NCBI GenBank assembly: GCA_963744345.1
Contig: CAVUTD010000014.1
Coordinates: forward strand, 168,615-232,614
Direction: 5' to 3'
Length of the DNA stretch: 64,000 bases
Origin: DASTFP01 sp963744345
GTDB taxonomy: Bacteria > Verrucomicrobiota > Verrucomicrobiia > Chthoniobacterales > Terrimicrobiaceae
A model generated the notes under the pieces. That model ran no database searches. It was not told the origin of the DNA and saw nothing but the letters and a program-made list of their open reading frames with translations. Position 1 is the first letter of the stretch. Every line of letters starts with the position of its first letter. Shown here in pieces: positions 54,366 through 62,578 of the stretch. Position numbers and translations under genes: made by a program.

Positions 54366-54995
54366 ATGGCTACAAAAGGCTTTTATTTTCCAGTCGCCTC
54401 TTCTATTTTTCCTGCAAATATCCGAACCGCAAGGGCGGGCGCCAAAGCCGTGAATATCGAGTTTCTTCCCGTGTTGATAGTCGAAGAAGTGAGGACGTTG
54501 CTCGACGCTGATTCCAAATTATCTGAAATGCTGCCGGAGATGGAGCGCGCTTCGCTCTCTCCTCAGGTTCGTAAGGCGATCAACCGACGGCGAGATTTGG
54601 AGCAAAGTCAAAGCAAATCTCTGGCGGAAATTCTAGCCCGATTTGACGCCCATCCCAGTGGTGGTCAATGCCACGCCATGCGCGGCCTGATCGGCGAGGC
54701 TAAGGAAGTGCTCAGTCGCGAAAGCGGAATGTATCCGGCACGGCTCGAACCAAGGGTATTGGGCGTATTGCGCAAGGCCGGCCATCTGCGCATGGCCGCC
54801 TTGAAAAGTCTCATCGCCGTCGCTCAGCTCCTCGAGGCGCATGAAATCAAGAAAACGCTCGAAGAGTGTCTTTCGCAGGAAGTCGAGGCGGATCGCTTCG
54901 TCTCTGACCTCACGGATGACATGCTCCGTTTGATGACTGCGACTTCGCACGGAGAAACGGCCAGCGCCCTCGACGCACTCCAGCGTTACTCTTAA
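54366..54995 (+). CDS. DUF892 ferritin-like protein (YciE/YciF type)
   Basis: A 209-aa protein whose body is a four-helix bundle of the DUF892 family: LLDADSKLSEMLPEMERA, RRDLEQSQSKSLAEILARF, CHAMRGLIGEAKEVLS, KAGHLRMAALKSLIAVAQLL and LSQEVEADRFVSDLTDDML. The iron-binding Glu/His pattern is partly kept (E and H in helices 2-4), so metal binding is uncertain. Members are stress-induced. The plus frame is open far upstream, but that part is the antisense of surE; ATG 54366 or GTG 54450 are the realistic starts. Confidence 0.8.
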   Translation: MATKGFYFPVASSIFPANIRTARAGAKAVNIEFLPVLIVEEVRTLLDADSKLSEMLPEMERASLSPQVRKAINRRRDLEQSQSKSLAEILARFDAHPSGGQCHAMRGLIGEAKEVLSRESGMYPARLEPRVLGVLRKAGHLRMAALKSLIAVAQLLEAHEIKKTLEECLSQEVEADRFVSDLTDDMLRLMTATSHGETASALDALQRYS

Positions 54996-55051
54996 GCGGC
55001 GAGAATAGTCGGCTTCATTTGTCGCGAGGATCTTCGCGGTTGAGACCCAGT

Positions 55052-55108
55052 TGTAGCGACCGTCTCCTCACGGTCGAGGGTCTTCGGCGGTGGGACACCG
55101 CCGTTAGA
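55052..55108. repeat. REP-like double hairpin, copy 2
   Basis: Begins TGTAGCG like copy 1 (37692). Two hairpins follow: GACCGT-ctcctc-ACGGTC and GGCGGTG-gga-CACCGCC, separated by GAGGGTCTTC, with the arms swapped in strength relative to copy 1. It is placed between convergent DUF892 and LOG genes. Confidence 0.75.
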
Positions 55109-55150
55109 ACAAAGACGAAGGTTTTTCCGAAGACCGCTCAGAAAACGCGC

Positions 55151-56212
55151 CTAAGCCGCAGCCTCTGCGGCGGTTAGCGACGGATCTTCCTCCGTTTCAC
55201 GCTCTGCTCGGTTGATTGCGTCTATCAGCAGCCGGATGGTGCCAAAGTCACGCTTGTGAGGCGTCAGCACGATGCGGTGGAAATGGGCGAGGTGCGTGTC
55301 ATCCGCCTCCTCGGGCAGTGCCGCGCTTTGCATAATGCGATCGGCAGCTAGAAGCGTGTCGAAGTCGCGATTTAGCTGATCAATAGCCGATTGCTGAAGT
55401 CGATGCGTCGTGCGAATGACCATTCTGTTCTTCACCCAACGGTAGGAATGAAAGTTGTGATAGAACTGCACAACCTCCTCGAGTGTTTCTTCCAGACTGT
55501 GGGTGATCTTGAAAAGGCTGAGATCCGTTGGGGAGATCAGACCCTGGTCGAGCAGGTCGTCGACGACAAATCGCCTCCATGTCTCCCAATAGCGGCCGTT
55601 GGATCGGTCGAGCAAAACCATCGGGACAATCGGGCTTTTTCCGGTCTGCATGAGAGTGAGGACCTCGCAGCCTTCGTCGTGGGTGCCAAATCCTCCCGGG
55701 AGCAGCACGAATGCGTGTGTTTCCTTCACAAAGTGAAGTTTTCGGGTGAAGAAATACCGGAAATTGATCAGCTTGGGATCGCCATGGATCGTTTGATTCG
55801 CCCGCTGTTCAAAGGGCAAGCGGATGTTCAGGCCGAAGCTCTTTTCTGCGCCGGCTCCTTCCTGAGCGGCTCCCATGATCCCATCACCGCCACCGGTGAT
55901 GACCATCCAATCCAGTTCCACCATGTGGCGCGCAAGTTCCCGGGCGAGCCTATATTCCTCCGTCTCTGCTTTCGTCCGGGCGCTTCCGAAGATCGCCACT
56001 TTCCGAATCCCCTGATATTTTCCGAAGATATTTGAGGCATGCCGCAGCTCCCGCATCGCGCGATTATAGAGCTTCAGGTCGGCGATGGCTGTCTTGTCTT
56101 TCCCGAAGCGCAAGACGGTCTCAATCATCTCTTCCAACATTTCGGCCTGCTTCCCTTCCGCGACTTCGGCCACAAGACTCTTGATCCGGGGGTCCTTCAC
56201 TCTTTCTTTCAT
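55151..56212 (-). CDS. LOG-family nucleotide 5'-monophosphate nucleosidase
   Basis: A 353-aa Rossmann-fold protein of the LOG family. It cleaves the base from nucleotide monophosphates. The signature VITGGGDGIMGAAQEGA and the second motif LLPGGFGTHDEGCEVL (PGGxGTxxE) are present. Compared with 190-aa LOG proteins it has an extra N-terminal helical region (about 80 residues) and a C-terminal extension of about 100 residues (LAHFHRIVLTPHKRDFGTIR). It resembles the long PpnN-like branch in size, but the extensions are not obviously the same. Start ATG 56212. Divergent from aroF by 69 bases. Confidence 0.87.
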   Translation of the reverse strand: MKERVKDPRIKSLVAEVAEGKQAEMLEEMIETVLRFGKDKTAIADLKLYNRAMRELRHASNIFGKYQGIRKVAIFGSARTKAETEEYRLARELARHMVELDWMVITGGGDGIMGAAQEGAGAEKSFGLNIRLPFEQRANQTIHGDPKLINFRYFFTRKLHFVKETHAFVLLPGGFGTHDEGCEVLTLMQTGKSPIVPMVLLDRSNGRYWETWRRFVVDDLLDQGLISPTDLSLFKITHSLEETLEEVVQFYHNFHSYRWVKNRMVIRTTHRLQQSAIDQLNRDFDTLLAADRIMQSAALPEEADDTHLAHFHRIVLTPHKRDFGTIRLLIDAINRAERETEEDPSLTAAEAAA

Positions 56213-56281
56213 AACAAAACCTGTGCTGGAATTTCTTGCTAATCGCCCCAGTCTTTCCGGCTCACGTTAATATCCGAACCC

Positions 56282-57355
56282 ATGATCATAGTCATCCGCC
56301 CCAAAGCGTCAAAAGAACAAATCGCGGAGGTCATCTCCGAAGTCGAGAAGCTCGGCTACACGCCTGCCCCCATTCACGGAGCCATGCAGACGGTGGTCGC
56401 CGCAATCGGCGATGAACGGACGCATGCGAATCTCGAATCACTCACCGCCTTGCCGCAAGTCGAAAGCGTCCTGCGCGTGCAGAAGCGCTACAAACTGGCC
56501 AGCCGGGAATCGCATCCGGAAAATACCGTCGTCAGGGTGGACGGGCTGGAAATTGGGAGCGACCAGTTCTGTCTGATGGCCGGGCCCTGCTCGGTCGAAA
56601 GCGAGGAGCAGCTGCTTGCCACGGCGGCCGCCGTCAGGGAGTCCGGGGCCACCGTCCTCCGCGGAGGCGCCTACAAGCCACGCACCTCGCCGTATGAATT
56701 TCAGGGCCTCGGGAAGGAAGGCCTGCGCCTCCTCGCCCTCGCTCGGAAGGAGACCGGACTCAAGATCGTCACCGAAGTGCTGAGCGAGCGCGATGTCGAG
56801 CATGTCGCCGCGGTCGCCGACATTCTGCAGATCGGAGCGCGGAACGGCCAGAACTTTCAACTTCTCATCGAGGCTGCGCGCAGCGGCAAGCCGATCCTGC
56901 TCAAGCGGGGAATGAGCGAACGCATTGAAGAATGGCTGCTCGCTGCAGAATACATTCTTGCGCACGGAAATCCGAATGTCTTGCTCTGCGAGCGCGGAAT
57001 CCGAACTTTCGAGACCTACACCCGCAATACCTTGGATCTGGCGGCGGTTGCCGTGGCCAAAAAAGAATCTCATCTCCCAGTCATTGTGGACCCGAGCCAG
57101 GGTTGCGGACGCGCGGATCTCGTGATTGCCCTCTGCTGTGGGGCAGTGGCGATGGGTGCGGACGGATTGCTCGTCGAAGTTCATCCCAATCCCGCCGAGG
57201 CCTTGAGTGATGGCCAGCAGCAGGTCGATTTCGCCTCTTTCAAGAATCTGGCGAGCGCGCTTCCCCCATTTCTAGCAGCGACGAAAAAAACCTGGCTAAA
57301 GCCTTCGCCACAGGGAACAAGCGAGGCCGTCGACGAAGTCATTATGCCTCGTTAG
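56282..57355 (+). CDS. aroF: 3-deoxy-7-phosphoheptulonate synthase (DAHP synthase)
   Basis: The first shikimate-pathway enzyme, joining PEP and erythrose 4-phosphate. 357 aa: an N-terminal ferredoxin-like regulatory domain (MIIVIRPKASKEQIAEVISE) and the TIM barrel. Catalytic blocks are MAGPCSVESEEQL (metal-ligand Cys), GAYKPRTSPYEFQGLG, PILLKRGMS and LCERGIRTFETYTRNTLDL. The motif usually DPSHGTG, whose His binds the metal, reads DPSQGCGR here. The remaining ligands (Glu in EVHPNP and the late Asp) are kept. The 3' end overlaps queH convergently by 14 bases. Length and frame normal. Confidence 0.9.
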   Translation: MIIVIRPKASKEQIAEVISEVEKLGYTPAPIHGAMQTVVAAIGDERTHANLESLTALPQVESVLRVQKRYKLASRESHPENTVVRVDGLEIGSDQFCLMAGPCSVESEEQLLATAAAVRESGATVLRGGAYKPRTSPYEFQGLGKEGLRLLALARKETGLKIVTEVLSERDVEHVAAVADILQIGARNGQNFQLLIEAARSGKPILLKRGMSERIEEWLLAAEYILAHGNPNVLLCERGIRTFETYTRNTLDLAAVAVAKKESHLPVIVDPSQGCGRADLVIALCCGAVAMGADGLLVEVHPNPAEALSDGQQQVDFASFKNLASALPPFLAATKKTWLKPSPQGTSEAVDEVIMPR

Positions 57356-58004
57356 CATAGAACTTGATGCCGCGTTGAATTTTTGGCCGTCCATTCAGCG
57401 CGCGCCATTTGTTGCTGTCGCGTAGCGAATAGATGCAACCACAATACTCCTGCAGGTAGAACTCTTCCTCTTTGGAGATCTCGATCATGCGCTGCGCCCC
57501 GCCTCTCTTCCGCCAGTTGAAGGTCCAGTAGATGAGACCGGGATAATGGGAGGCAGCGCGCACGCCACAAGCGTTTATCTGGTCCATATTTTTCCAGCGA
57601 GAGATCCCGAGGCAGCTGGTCATCACCGAGAAACCATTCTCGTGCGCGAAAAGTGCCGTGCGCTCAAAGCGCATATCGAAGCACATTGTGCAGCGTGCGC
57701 CACGCTCCGGCTCCCATTCGAGACCTTTGGCGCGGGCAAACCAGTTCTCGGTATCGTAATCCGCATCGACAAAGGGAATCGAATGTTTCTCGGCAAACCG
57801 GATATTCTCAGATTTGCGGAGGTCATACTCCTCGCGCGGGTGAATATTGGGGTTGTAAAAATACACCGTCAGATCGATCGCAGACGCTCGCATCGCCTCG
57901 ATGACCTCACCGGAACAGGGGGCGCAGCAGGAGTGCAACAGCACCCGCCTGTTTCCGCCGGGTGGATCGAGAATCGGACGTTCAAATTCCTGTGCAGTAG
58001 ACAT
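57342..58004 (-). CDS. queH: Epoxyqueuosine reductase QueH
   Basis: A 220-aa QueH (DUF208) enzyme that reduces epoxyqueuosine to queuosine in tRNA, the non-cobalamin alternative to QueG. The metal and iron-sulfur cysteines are visible: LLHSCCAPCSGEV, ARCTMCFDMR, and near the C-terminus QEYCGCIYSLRD. VYFYNPNIHPREEYDLRKSE and SVMTSCLGISRWKN are also typical. The enzyme acts on the four GUN tRNAs, which include the tRNA-Asn and tRNA-His genes present in this window. It follows the lipoprotein gene at 58009 by four bases, indicating an operon. Confidence 0.93.
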   Translation of the reverse strand: MSTAQEFERPILDPPGGNRRVLLHSCCAPCSGEVIEAMRASAIDLTVYFYNPNIHPREEYDLRKSENIRFAEKHSIPFVDADYDTENWFARAKGLEWEPERGARCTMCFDMRFERTALFAHENGFSVMTSCLGISRWKNMDQINACGVRAASHYPGLIYWTFNWRKRGGAQRMIEISKEEEFYLQEYCGCIYSLRDSNKWRALNGRPKIQRGIKFYANEA

Positions 58005-58008
58005 CGAA

Positions 58009-58485
58009 TTACTTCTTGAACACGATCATCCGGGCGTCAATCGCGATAAAATCGCTCACCCAGCGACGTGGAGGTTCGGGTCTCATATACGGCGCCCAGC
58101 GCGTGTCTATCTTCCCATGCTTGCCACGGCGAGAAACCGGATAGAAGTCCATCCGCGGCGGCAGGTGTTGGAATGTCACCTCGCGACGGGCGTTCGAGCT
58201 CTTCAACCAGACGGCATCGGCTCCATGAATTTGAGCATTGTAGATCATGCTCTTGCGAAGAAAATTCCGGCCCCGATCGCTTTCAAAAGCCAGGCGCCCG
58301 ATTTCCTTGAATGGTCGCGTCGGACGAGTGGTGAGAATCGGGATCGGCGCGTCCGGCGGCTTGGCCGGAAAATTCCGAAGCGACTTGTAGTAGACGGCGG
58401 TCGATTCAACGGATGCGCAGCCTGCGAGCAAAACCAAGATTCCCGCAGAGGCTGCGAGAATCAGAGTTGCACGAGGCGAGCTCAT
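58009..58485 (-). CDS. Lipoprotein of unknown function
   Basis: A 158-aa exported lipoprotein: MSSPRATLILAASAGILVLL with lipobox LLAGC. The mature protein has KEIGRLAFESDRGRNFLRKS, NAQIHGADAVWLKSS and a C-terminal FIAIDARMIVFKK. The GADAVW core with a preceding EIG(R/E) resembles small envelope lipoproteins of the RcsF-like fold, but this is only a resemblance. queH begins four bases after its stop. Its ATG is head-to-head with a plus-strand ATG at 58484, so the plus gene probably starts further in. Confidence 0.75.
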   Translation of the reverse strand: MSSPRATLILAASAGILVLLAGCASVESTAVYYKSLRNFPAKPPDAPIPILTTRPTRPFKEIGRLAFESDRGRNFLRKSMIYNAQIHGADAVWLKSSNARREVTFQHLPPRMDFYPVSRRGKHGKIDTRWAPYMRPEPPRRWVSDFIAIDARMIVFKK

Positions 58486-58516
58486 GAGCGTTAATGTACG
58501 GCAACTTTGCGGTGCC

Positions 58517-58876
58517 GTGAAAACGAAAATCGTAACCAGCGCGGCTCTGGCCCTTGCCGTGGTCCTCGAGTTGGCACAGGCAGGTCCTCAAATTGGAATT
58601 TCTGCGCGAGGGGGCGCTCGCTGGTGTGCTCCGGCGAGCACAGTTTGTTCCCCCTTTAAGCCTTCTCCCAAGTTCGTTACTTGCGCCTGGCCCACTTACT
58701 ACTATCCGTGGTATTATGGCTACATCTCGTCACCAGTCGACGCTTCGAATAGCTTCAGCAATGTCTCGCCAGTTTTCGACAACGGCCAAACGGGAATTTA
58801 CCGCGTGCCGGCCCCGATCATTTCTCCTCCGCCGGTGATAGCTCCGGCGGGGCCCACTTTCGGCTGGCAACGCTGA
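58517..58876 (+). CDS. Small secreted Tyr/Pro-rich protein
   Basis: A 119-aa exported protein starting at GTG 58517 (KTKIVTSAALALAVVLELAQ after the start), giving a clean signal peptide. An ATG at 58484 would overlap the divergent lipoprotein start and is less likely. The mature part has CAWPTYYYPWYYGYISSPV and a Pro-rich end (PAPIISPPPVIAP). No family recognised. A strong hairpin terminator follows directly. Confidence 0.6.
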   Translation: MKTKIVTSAALALAVVLELAQAGPQIGISARGGARWCAPASTVCSPFKPSPKFVTCAWPTYYYPWYYGYISSPVDASNSFSNVSPVFDNGQTGIYRVPAPIISPPPVIAPAGPTFGWQR

Positions 58877-58892
58877 TTTCCCCCGCAGAAGT

Positions 58893-58942
58893 GCGGCCTT
58901 CCTCTGGACTAACAGACCAAGGAAGGCCGCCTCTGATTTTGA
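58893..58942 (+). terminator. Rho-independent terminator
   Basis: GCGGCCTTCC (58893-58902) pairs perfectly with GGAAGGCCGC (58921-58930) across an 18-base loop and is followed by CTCTGATTTT. It ends the transcript of the small secreted protein. Confidence 0.65.
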
Positions 58943-59093
58943 TAGAGGCTTGCTGCCGCCCTGGCGTCACGGTGGACGCGGCGAAGTGCTCGGCGCTTAC
59001 CGGCTCGAATTCGCCGGTTGACAAAGCACCCGCGAATACCGAATTAAGATTTCACGGCTGTGCGCAAGAACGCGCTAAGCCGACGCCAGCGAT

Positions 59094-59166
59094 GGTGACC
59101 GTAGCTCAATGGTAGAGCTCCAGATTGTGGTTCTGGCTGTTGCGGGTTCGAGTCCCGTCGGTCACC
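59094..59166 (+). tRNA. tRNA-His (GUG)
   Basis: A full cloverleaf: encoded G-1, acceptor GTGACCG/CGGTCAC, D-arm AGCTCAATGGTAGAGCT, anticodon arm CCAGATTGTGGTTCTGG with GTG, T-arm GCGGGTTCGAGTCCCGT, C73. The next bases are CACC, so CCA is not encoded. Its 3' end plus 8 bases is repeated at 59259. Confidence 0.93.
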
Positions 59167-59174
59167 CACCGACG
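59153..59174 (+). repeat. tRNA-His tail repeat, tRNA copy
   Basis: The last 14 bases of tRNA-His plus 8 downstream bases (22 bp in all) recur exactly at 59259-59280. The block forms an inverted repeat CGTCGGT-caccc-ACCGACG. Confidence 0.85.
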
Positions 59175-59258
59175 CGACGAGAATGCAGTTCGACTACCCG
59201 CGCGTTAGCGCCTCTTCCGGCGAAGCCACTTTCGTAGAGCTCGCCGCAGGCGAGATAA

Positions 59259-59282
59259 TCCCGTCGGTCACCCACCGACGGG
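59259..59282 (+). repeat. tRNA-His tail repeat, downstream copy forming a perfect hairpin
   Basis: An exact 22-bp copy of the tRNA-His 3' end and flank. Here the flanks extend the stem to nine perfect base pairs, CCCGTCGGT-caccc-ACCGACGGG. Possible att-like scar or a secondary terminator-like structure. The stretch 59175-59543 holds nothing else I can assign, and no integrase is seen. Confidence 0.8.
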
Positions 59283-59543
59283 ACGGAAGAGGTCCACAGA
59301 TTCGAACAGATATTTCGGCTGCAATGGCAAATTTCTCACCGCTTCTCGCAAAAAGAACCCCAGTTCGTTTCAAACACCGCGTCGGCGAAGACAAGCGCTG
59401 CCCCGTAACCACGATATCGCACAGCGAATTCGGAGAAGTTGTGGGTACGCAACAAGTATTCAAGTTTATCGTCGCGGGGCGCGTTCGCCGGATGACAACC
59501 AAATCGTGTAAATCGGCGAAATCTGTGGATTACGTCCTTCCGC

Positions 59544-60926
59544 TCACTGGATAGTTACCCCTACCCAAGGGATCTTGACGGACACCCACGGCTTGACGGC
59601 GTTCTCGACAAGTCGGCCGGCGTTGAGAAGCTCAGCCTCGCTCAAGGGCGGACCGATCAACTGCAGGCTTGTCACGGGAACCCCTTCGTACAAAAGCGGC
59701 ATCGGCATGGCCATGGCGGGGCTGCGGCCGAGACTTACATAGCGGAGCGGCACGGGTAGCGCCAAGGCGGGATTGCCCGCGAAATTAACCGGCACCGTAT
59801 TCTGCACTACGAGCATGCGGGCCTCGAAAAGACCACTCTTCAGGAATTTCGGCATCGGGATCGCCGCGTCCTGCAAGGTGGGCAAAGCAATGAAGTCTAC
59901 TTTCGTGAAAACGCGACGCAGGCTCTCTTGCCATGCTGCTCGTCTGGCAAGCGCCTGTCGATACGTGTACGGATAGCTGATGCTGCCGACGAAGATGGCC
60001 AACTTGGTCCGGGCGGTCACGCCTTGAGCAGTCCGAAAATCCTTGTCGCTGAGCCAGACGCCGGCAGCGGCGACGGCATGGCCATCCTTCTTTGCTTGCT
60101 CCCATTGCTCCCTGAAGTCGTCGTCCAGAGGCACGACTTGGAAGCCAGCCTTCGCCAGCGCCTTGTCGATGGCGGCATCGACTCTCGGCTCGGTGCCTGT
60201 CAGATAAAGCCGTCCGACGCGGATGTCGCCGCCGGCAGGCTTGGCAGCTTGGGCGGCAGCAAACTTCGCGTCGAATCCTCTTTGCAGGAGGTCCATGGCC
60301 TTGGCAGTGGTGGCGATGTCCCTGCCCATTGGGCCAACGGTATCGAGGTGATCGGGTTCGATCGGGACGACACCTTCGATGGGAACGAGTCCGTGAGTTG
60401 TCTTCAATCCGACGATGCCGCAGCAAGCTGCCGGCACCCGGATCGATCCGGCGGTGTCCGTCCCGAAAGCGATGTCGGCCATGCCGCTGGCCACCGCGAC
60501 GGCAGAGCCGCACGAGGAACCGCCGGGAATCAGAGCCCGCATTAGGTTGAACGGGTTCCTCGGCGTTCCAAAGTAGTCGTTCAGGCCGGACGGTGAGACC
60601 GCGAATTCCGTCATGTTCGCCTTGCCGACGATGGGCACCCCTCTCTCTCTGGCGATGGCCAGACACGCAGCATCCTTCTTTGCGGGGGCACGAGTCTTGG
60701 CGAAATACTCCGAGCCGGCCGTCGTGACCACGCCCTCCATATCGATGTTGTCTTTGATGGCCAGTCTGAGCTGCCCGCTATCGGATTTCACGGGCCAGTG
60801 CGTGATGAAAGCGCGATTGCCGGGCAACAGAGCGTTGACACGCGGGACGACCGAGCAACCGCTAAGACACAAGCAAAGAAGCGGCCAGGCAATGAATTCG
60901 CAGGTGAGGCGGCGACGTTTCTTCAC
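59544..60926 (-). CDS. Amidase-signature lipoprotein
   Basis: About 460 aa. From GTG 60926 the N-terminus KKRRRLTCEFIAWPLLCLCL ends in lipobox LSGCS, so the enzyme is probably an outer-membrane or periplasmic lipoprotein. The amidase-signature triad is visible: Lys in LRLAIKDNIDMEG, cis-Ser in IPGGSSCGSAVAVASGM and nucleophile Ser in GTDTAGSIRVPAACCG. It hydrolyses an amide bond; the substrate is unknown. The frame is open to 61121, but that part is unlike any signal. Secreted amidases of this class are less common than the cytoplasmic GatA type. Confidence 0.85.
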   Translation of the reverse strand: MKKRRRLTCEFIAWPLLCLCLSGCSVVPRVNALLPGNRAFITHWPVKSDSGQLRLAIKDNIDMEGVVTTAGSEYFAKTRAPAKKDAACLAIARERGVPIVGKANMTEFAVSPSGLNDYFGTPRNPFNLMRALIPGGSSCGSAVAVASGMADIAFGTDTAGSIRVPAACCGIVGLKTTHGLVPIEGVVPIEPDHLDTVGPMGRDIATTAKAMDLLQRGFDAKFAAAQAAKPAGGDIRVGRLYLTGTEPRVDAAIDKALAKAGFQVVPLDDDFREQWEQAKKDGHAVAAAGVWLSDKDFRTAQGVTARTKLAIFVGSISYPYTYRQALARRAAWQESLRRVFTKVDFIALPTLQDAAIPMPKFLKSGLFEARMLVVQNTVPVNFAGNPALALPVPLRYVSLGRSPAMAMPMPLLYEGVPVTSLQLIGPPLSEAELLNAGRLVENAVKPWVSVKIPWVGVTIQ

Positions 60927-61142
60927 GAACTCGGACGACCAATGATGGGCGCCGCGCAGCCGCCTTTCCGAAGTCTCATGCGCCCTCTTGCCGCGCGAAG
61001 AACCCGGTGAACGGAAGTCGGCAGAATCTCCAATGGTGTGGCCGCAAGAATGTGTGCGCAAAGTTTCACCACAATTCCACGGAATAGATCGATGTCCATT
61101 TGGGCTTGAACTGGAAATCACATCGACAACTACTTTGGCTCC

Positions 61143-62489
61143 ATGAGCGAATCAAACCCTTACGAGCCGGCTCCTTACGTCAAGATCAAACACCCTGAAT
61201 GGACGAAGAACGCTGTGATCTACCAGATTAATACGCGCCAGTTCACGGAAGAAGGCACTCTGACAGCCGCCGAAGCACACCTCCCAAGGCTAAAGGATCT
61301 CGGGGTAGATATTCTCTGGTTGATGCCAATTCACGAGATCGGCGACAAGCACCGTAAGGGAAGCCTGGGAAGTCCCTACGCGGTCAAGGACTATTACAGC
61401 GTCAACACGCATCTCGGCACGTTGGCCGATCTCAAGCATTTCGTCACTGCCACGCACGAGCAAGGGATGTATGTTATCCTCGATTGGGTCGCGAATCATA
61501 CGGCGTGGGATAGTAACCTTGTGACCGAACATCCGGAGTGGTATGCGCGCGATTGGAAGGGAGACTTTTGCCCAACGCCTTGGTGGGACTGGCCCGATAT
61601 CATCGACCTTGACTACCAACATAGTGCGCTTCGCGAGTATATGACCACGGCGATGAAATATTGGGTCTCCGAGGTCGATATCGACGGCTACAGGTGCGAC
61701 GTGGCGGGCTTCGTCCCAACAGATTTCTGGAACAATGTGCGAAGAGAGCTCGACGCCATTAAACCAGTTTTCATGCTTGCTGAGTGGGAATCGCGCGACC
61801 TGCACGCTGAGGCCTTCGATATGACCTATGCCTGGAGTTGGAACGAGGCTGTTCACCGCATCGCCATGCATCAAGCGAACCTGAACGGGCTTTTCGTCTT
61901 TTACTCGTGGAATCAAAAGGCTTTTCCTGAAGACGGCATGCGCATGACCTTTGTCAGCAATCACGACAAGAACGCCTGGGAAGGAACCGAGTTCGAGCAG
62001 TTTGGCGATGGTCTGAAAACCGCGATGGTCCTCTCCGTAATTGGCGAAGGCATGCCCCTGGTTTACAACGGCCAGGAAGCAGGCAACTTCAAGCGCCTGG
62101 AATTCTTCGAGCGAGATCCAATCGAGTGGAGGTCCCACCCCAATGGCGAGCTCTACAAGAGCCTCTTCGCACTGAAAAAGGATAATACTGCTCTCTGGAA
62201 CGCCCGATGGGGAGCGAGGATGATCAGTGTGCCCAATAGCGCCCCGCTCGAAGTCTTGAGTTTTGTTCGCCAAAATGAGCGCGACAAAGTCTTTGCCGTG
62301 CTCAATTTCTCCGCGCAACGACAAAGGGTCGCCTTCCAGGAGCGTCTCTATTGCGGGAAATATGTCGACTATTTTGCCGAACGGCCGGTTGAGTTGGGCG
62401 AGTCCTTCCGACTAACCCTCGAACCATGGGATTATCGCGTCTTTGTCAAATCCGCCGCCGACCAGGCCGCGCGTTCTCAGGTTCCTTAG
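61143..62489 (+). CDS. GH13 alpha-amylase family glycosidase
   Basis: A 448-aa cytoplasmic (no signal) glycosidase. The TIM-barrel motifs are in order: VILDWVANHTAWD, the nucleophile Asp in DIDGYRCDVAGF, the acid/base Glu in FMLAEWESRD and the transition-state Asp in MTFVSNHDKNAWEG. A small C-terminal beta domain (VFAVLNFSAQRQRV) ends it. Length is at the short end for GH13, without additional carbohydrate-binding modules. It acts on alpha-glucosidic bonds in oligosaccharides. The GH32 gene follows 89 bases later, so the two could serve sucrose or fructo-oligosaccharide and alpha-glucan use. Confidence 0.9.
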   Translation: MSESNPYEPAPYVKIKHPEWTKNAVIYQINTRQFTEEGTLTAAEAHLPRLKDLGVDILWLMPIHEIGDKHRKGSLGSPYAVKDYYSVNTHLGTLADLKHFVTATHEQGMYVILDWVANHTAWDSNLVTEHPEWYARDWKGDFCPTPWWDWPDIIDLDYQHSALREYMTTAMKYWVSEVDIDGYRCDVAGFVPTDFWNNVRRELDAIKPVFMLAEWESRDLHAEAFDMTYAWSWNEAVHRIAMHQANLNGLFVFYSWNQKAFPEDGMRMTFVSNHDKNAWEGTEFEQFGDGLKTAMVLSVIGEGMPLVYNGQEAGNFKRLEFFERDPIEWRSHPNGELYKSLFALKKDNTALWNARWGARMISVPNSAPLEVLSFVRQNERDKVFAVLNFSAQRQRVAFQERLYCGKYVDYFAERPVELGESFRLTLEPWDYRVFVKSAADQAARSQVP

Positions 62490-62578
62490 TTATGCTCGAA
62501 AACCGCCAAACTGTTTCGAAAGTGGATATCGGGAATCCCTTAGGATCTGACGGTCCTTCTAAGCTAATACATTAGCCT

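Noticed and set aside
58484..58516. ATG at 58484 as the start of the secreted protein
   Set aside because: It overlaps the divergent ATG of the lipoprotein; GTG 58517 gives a cleaner signal peptide.
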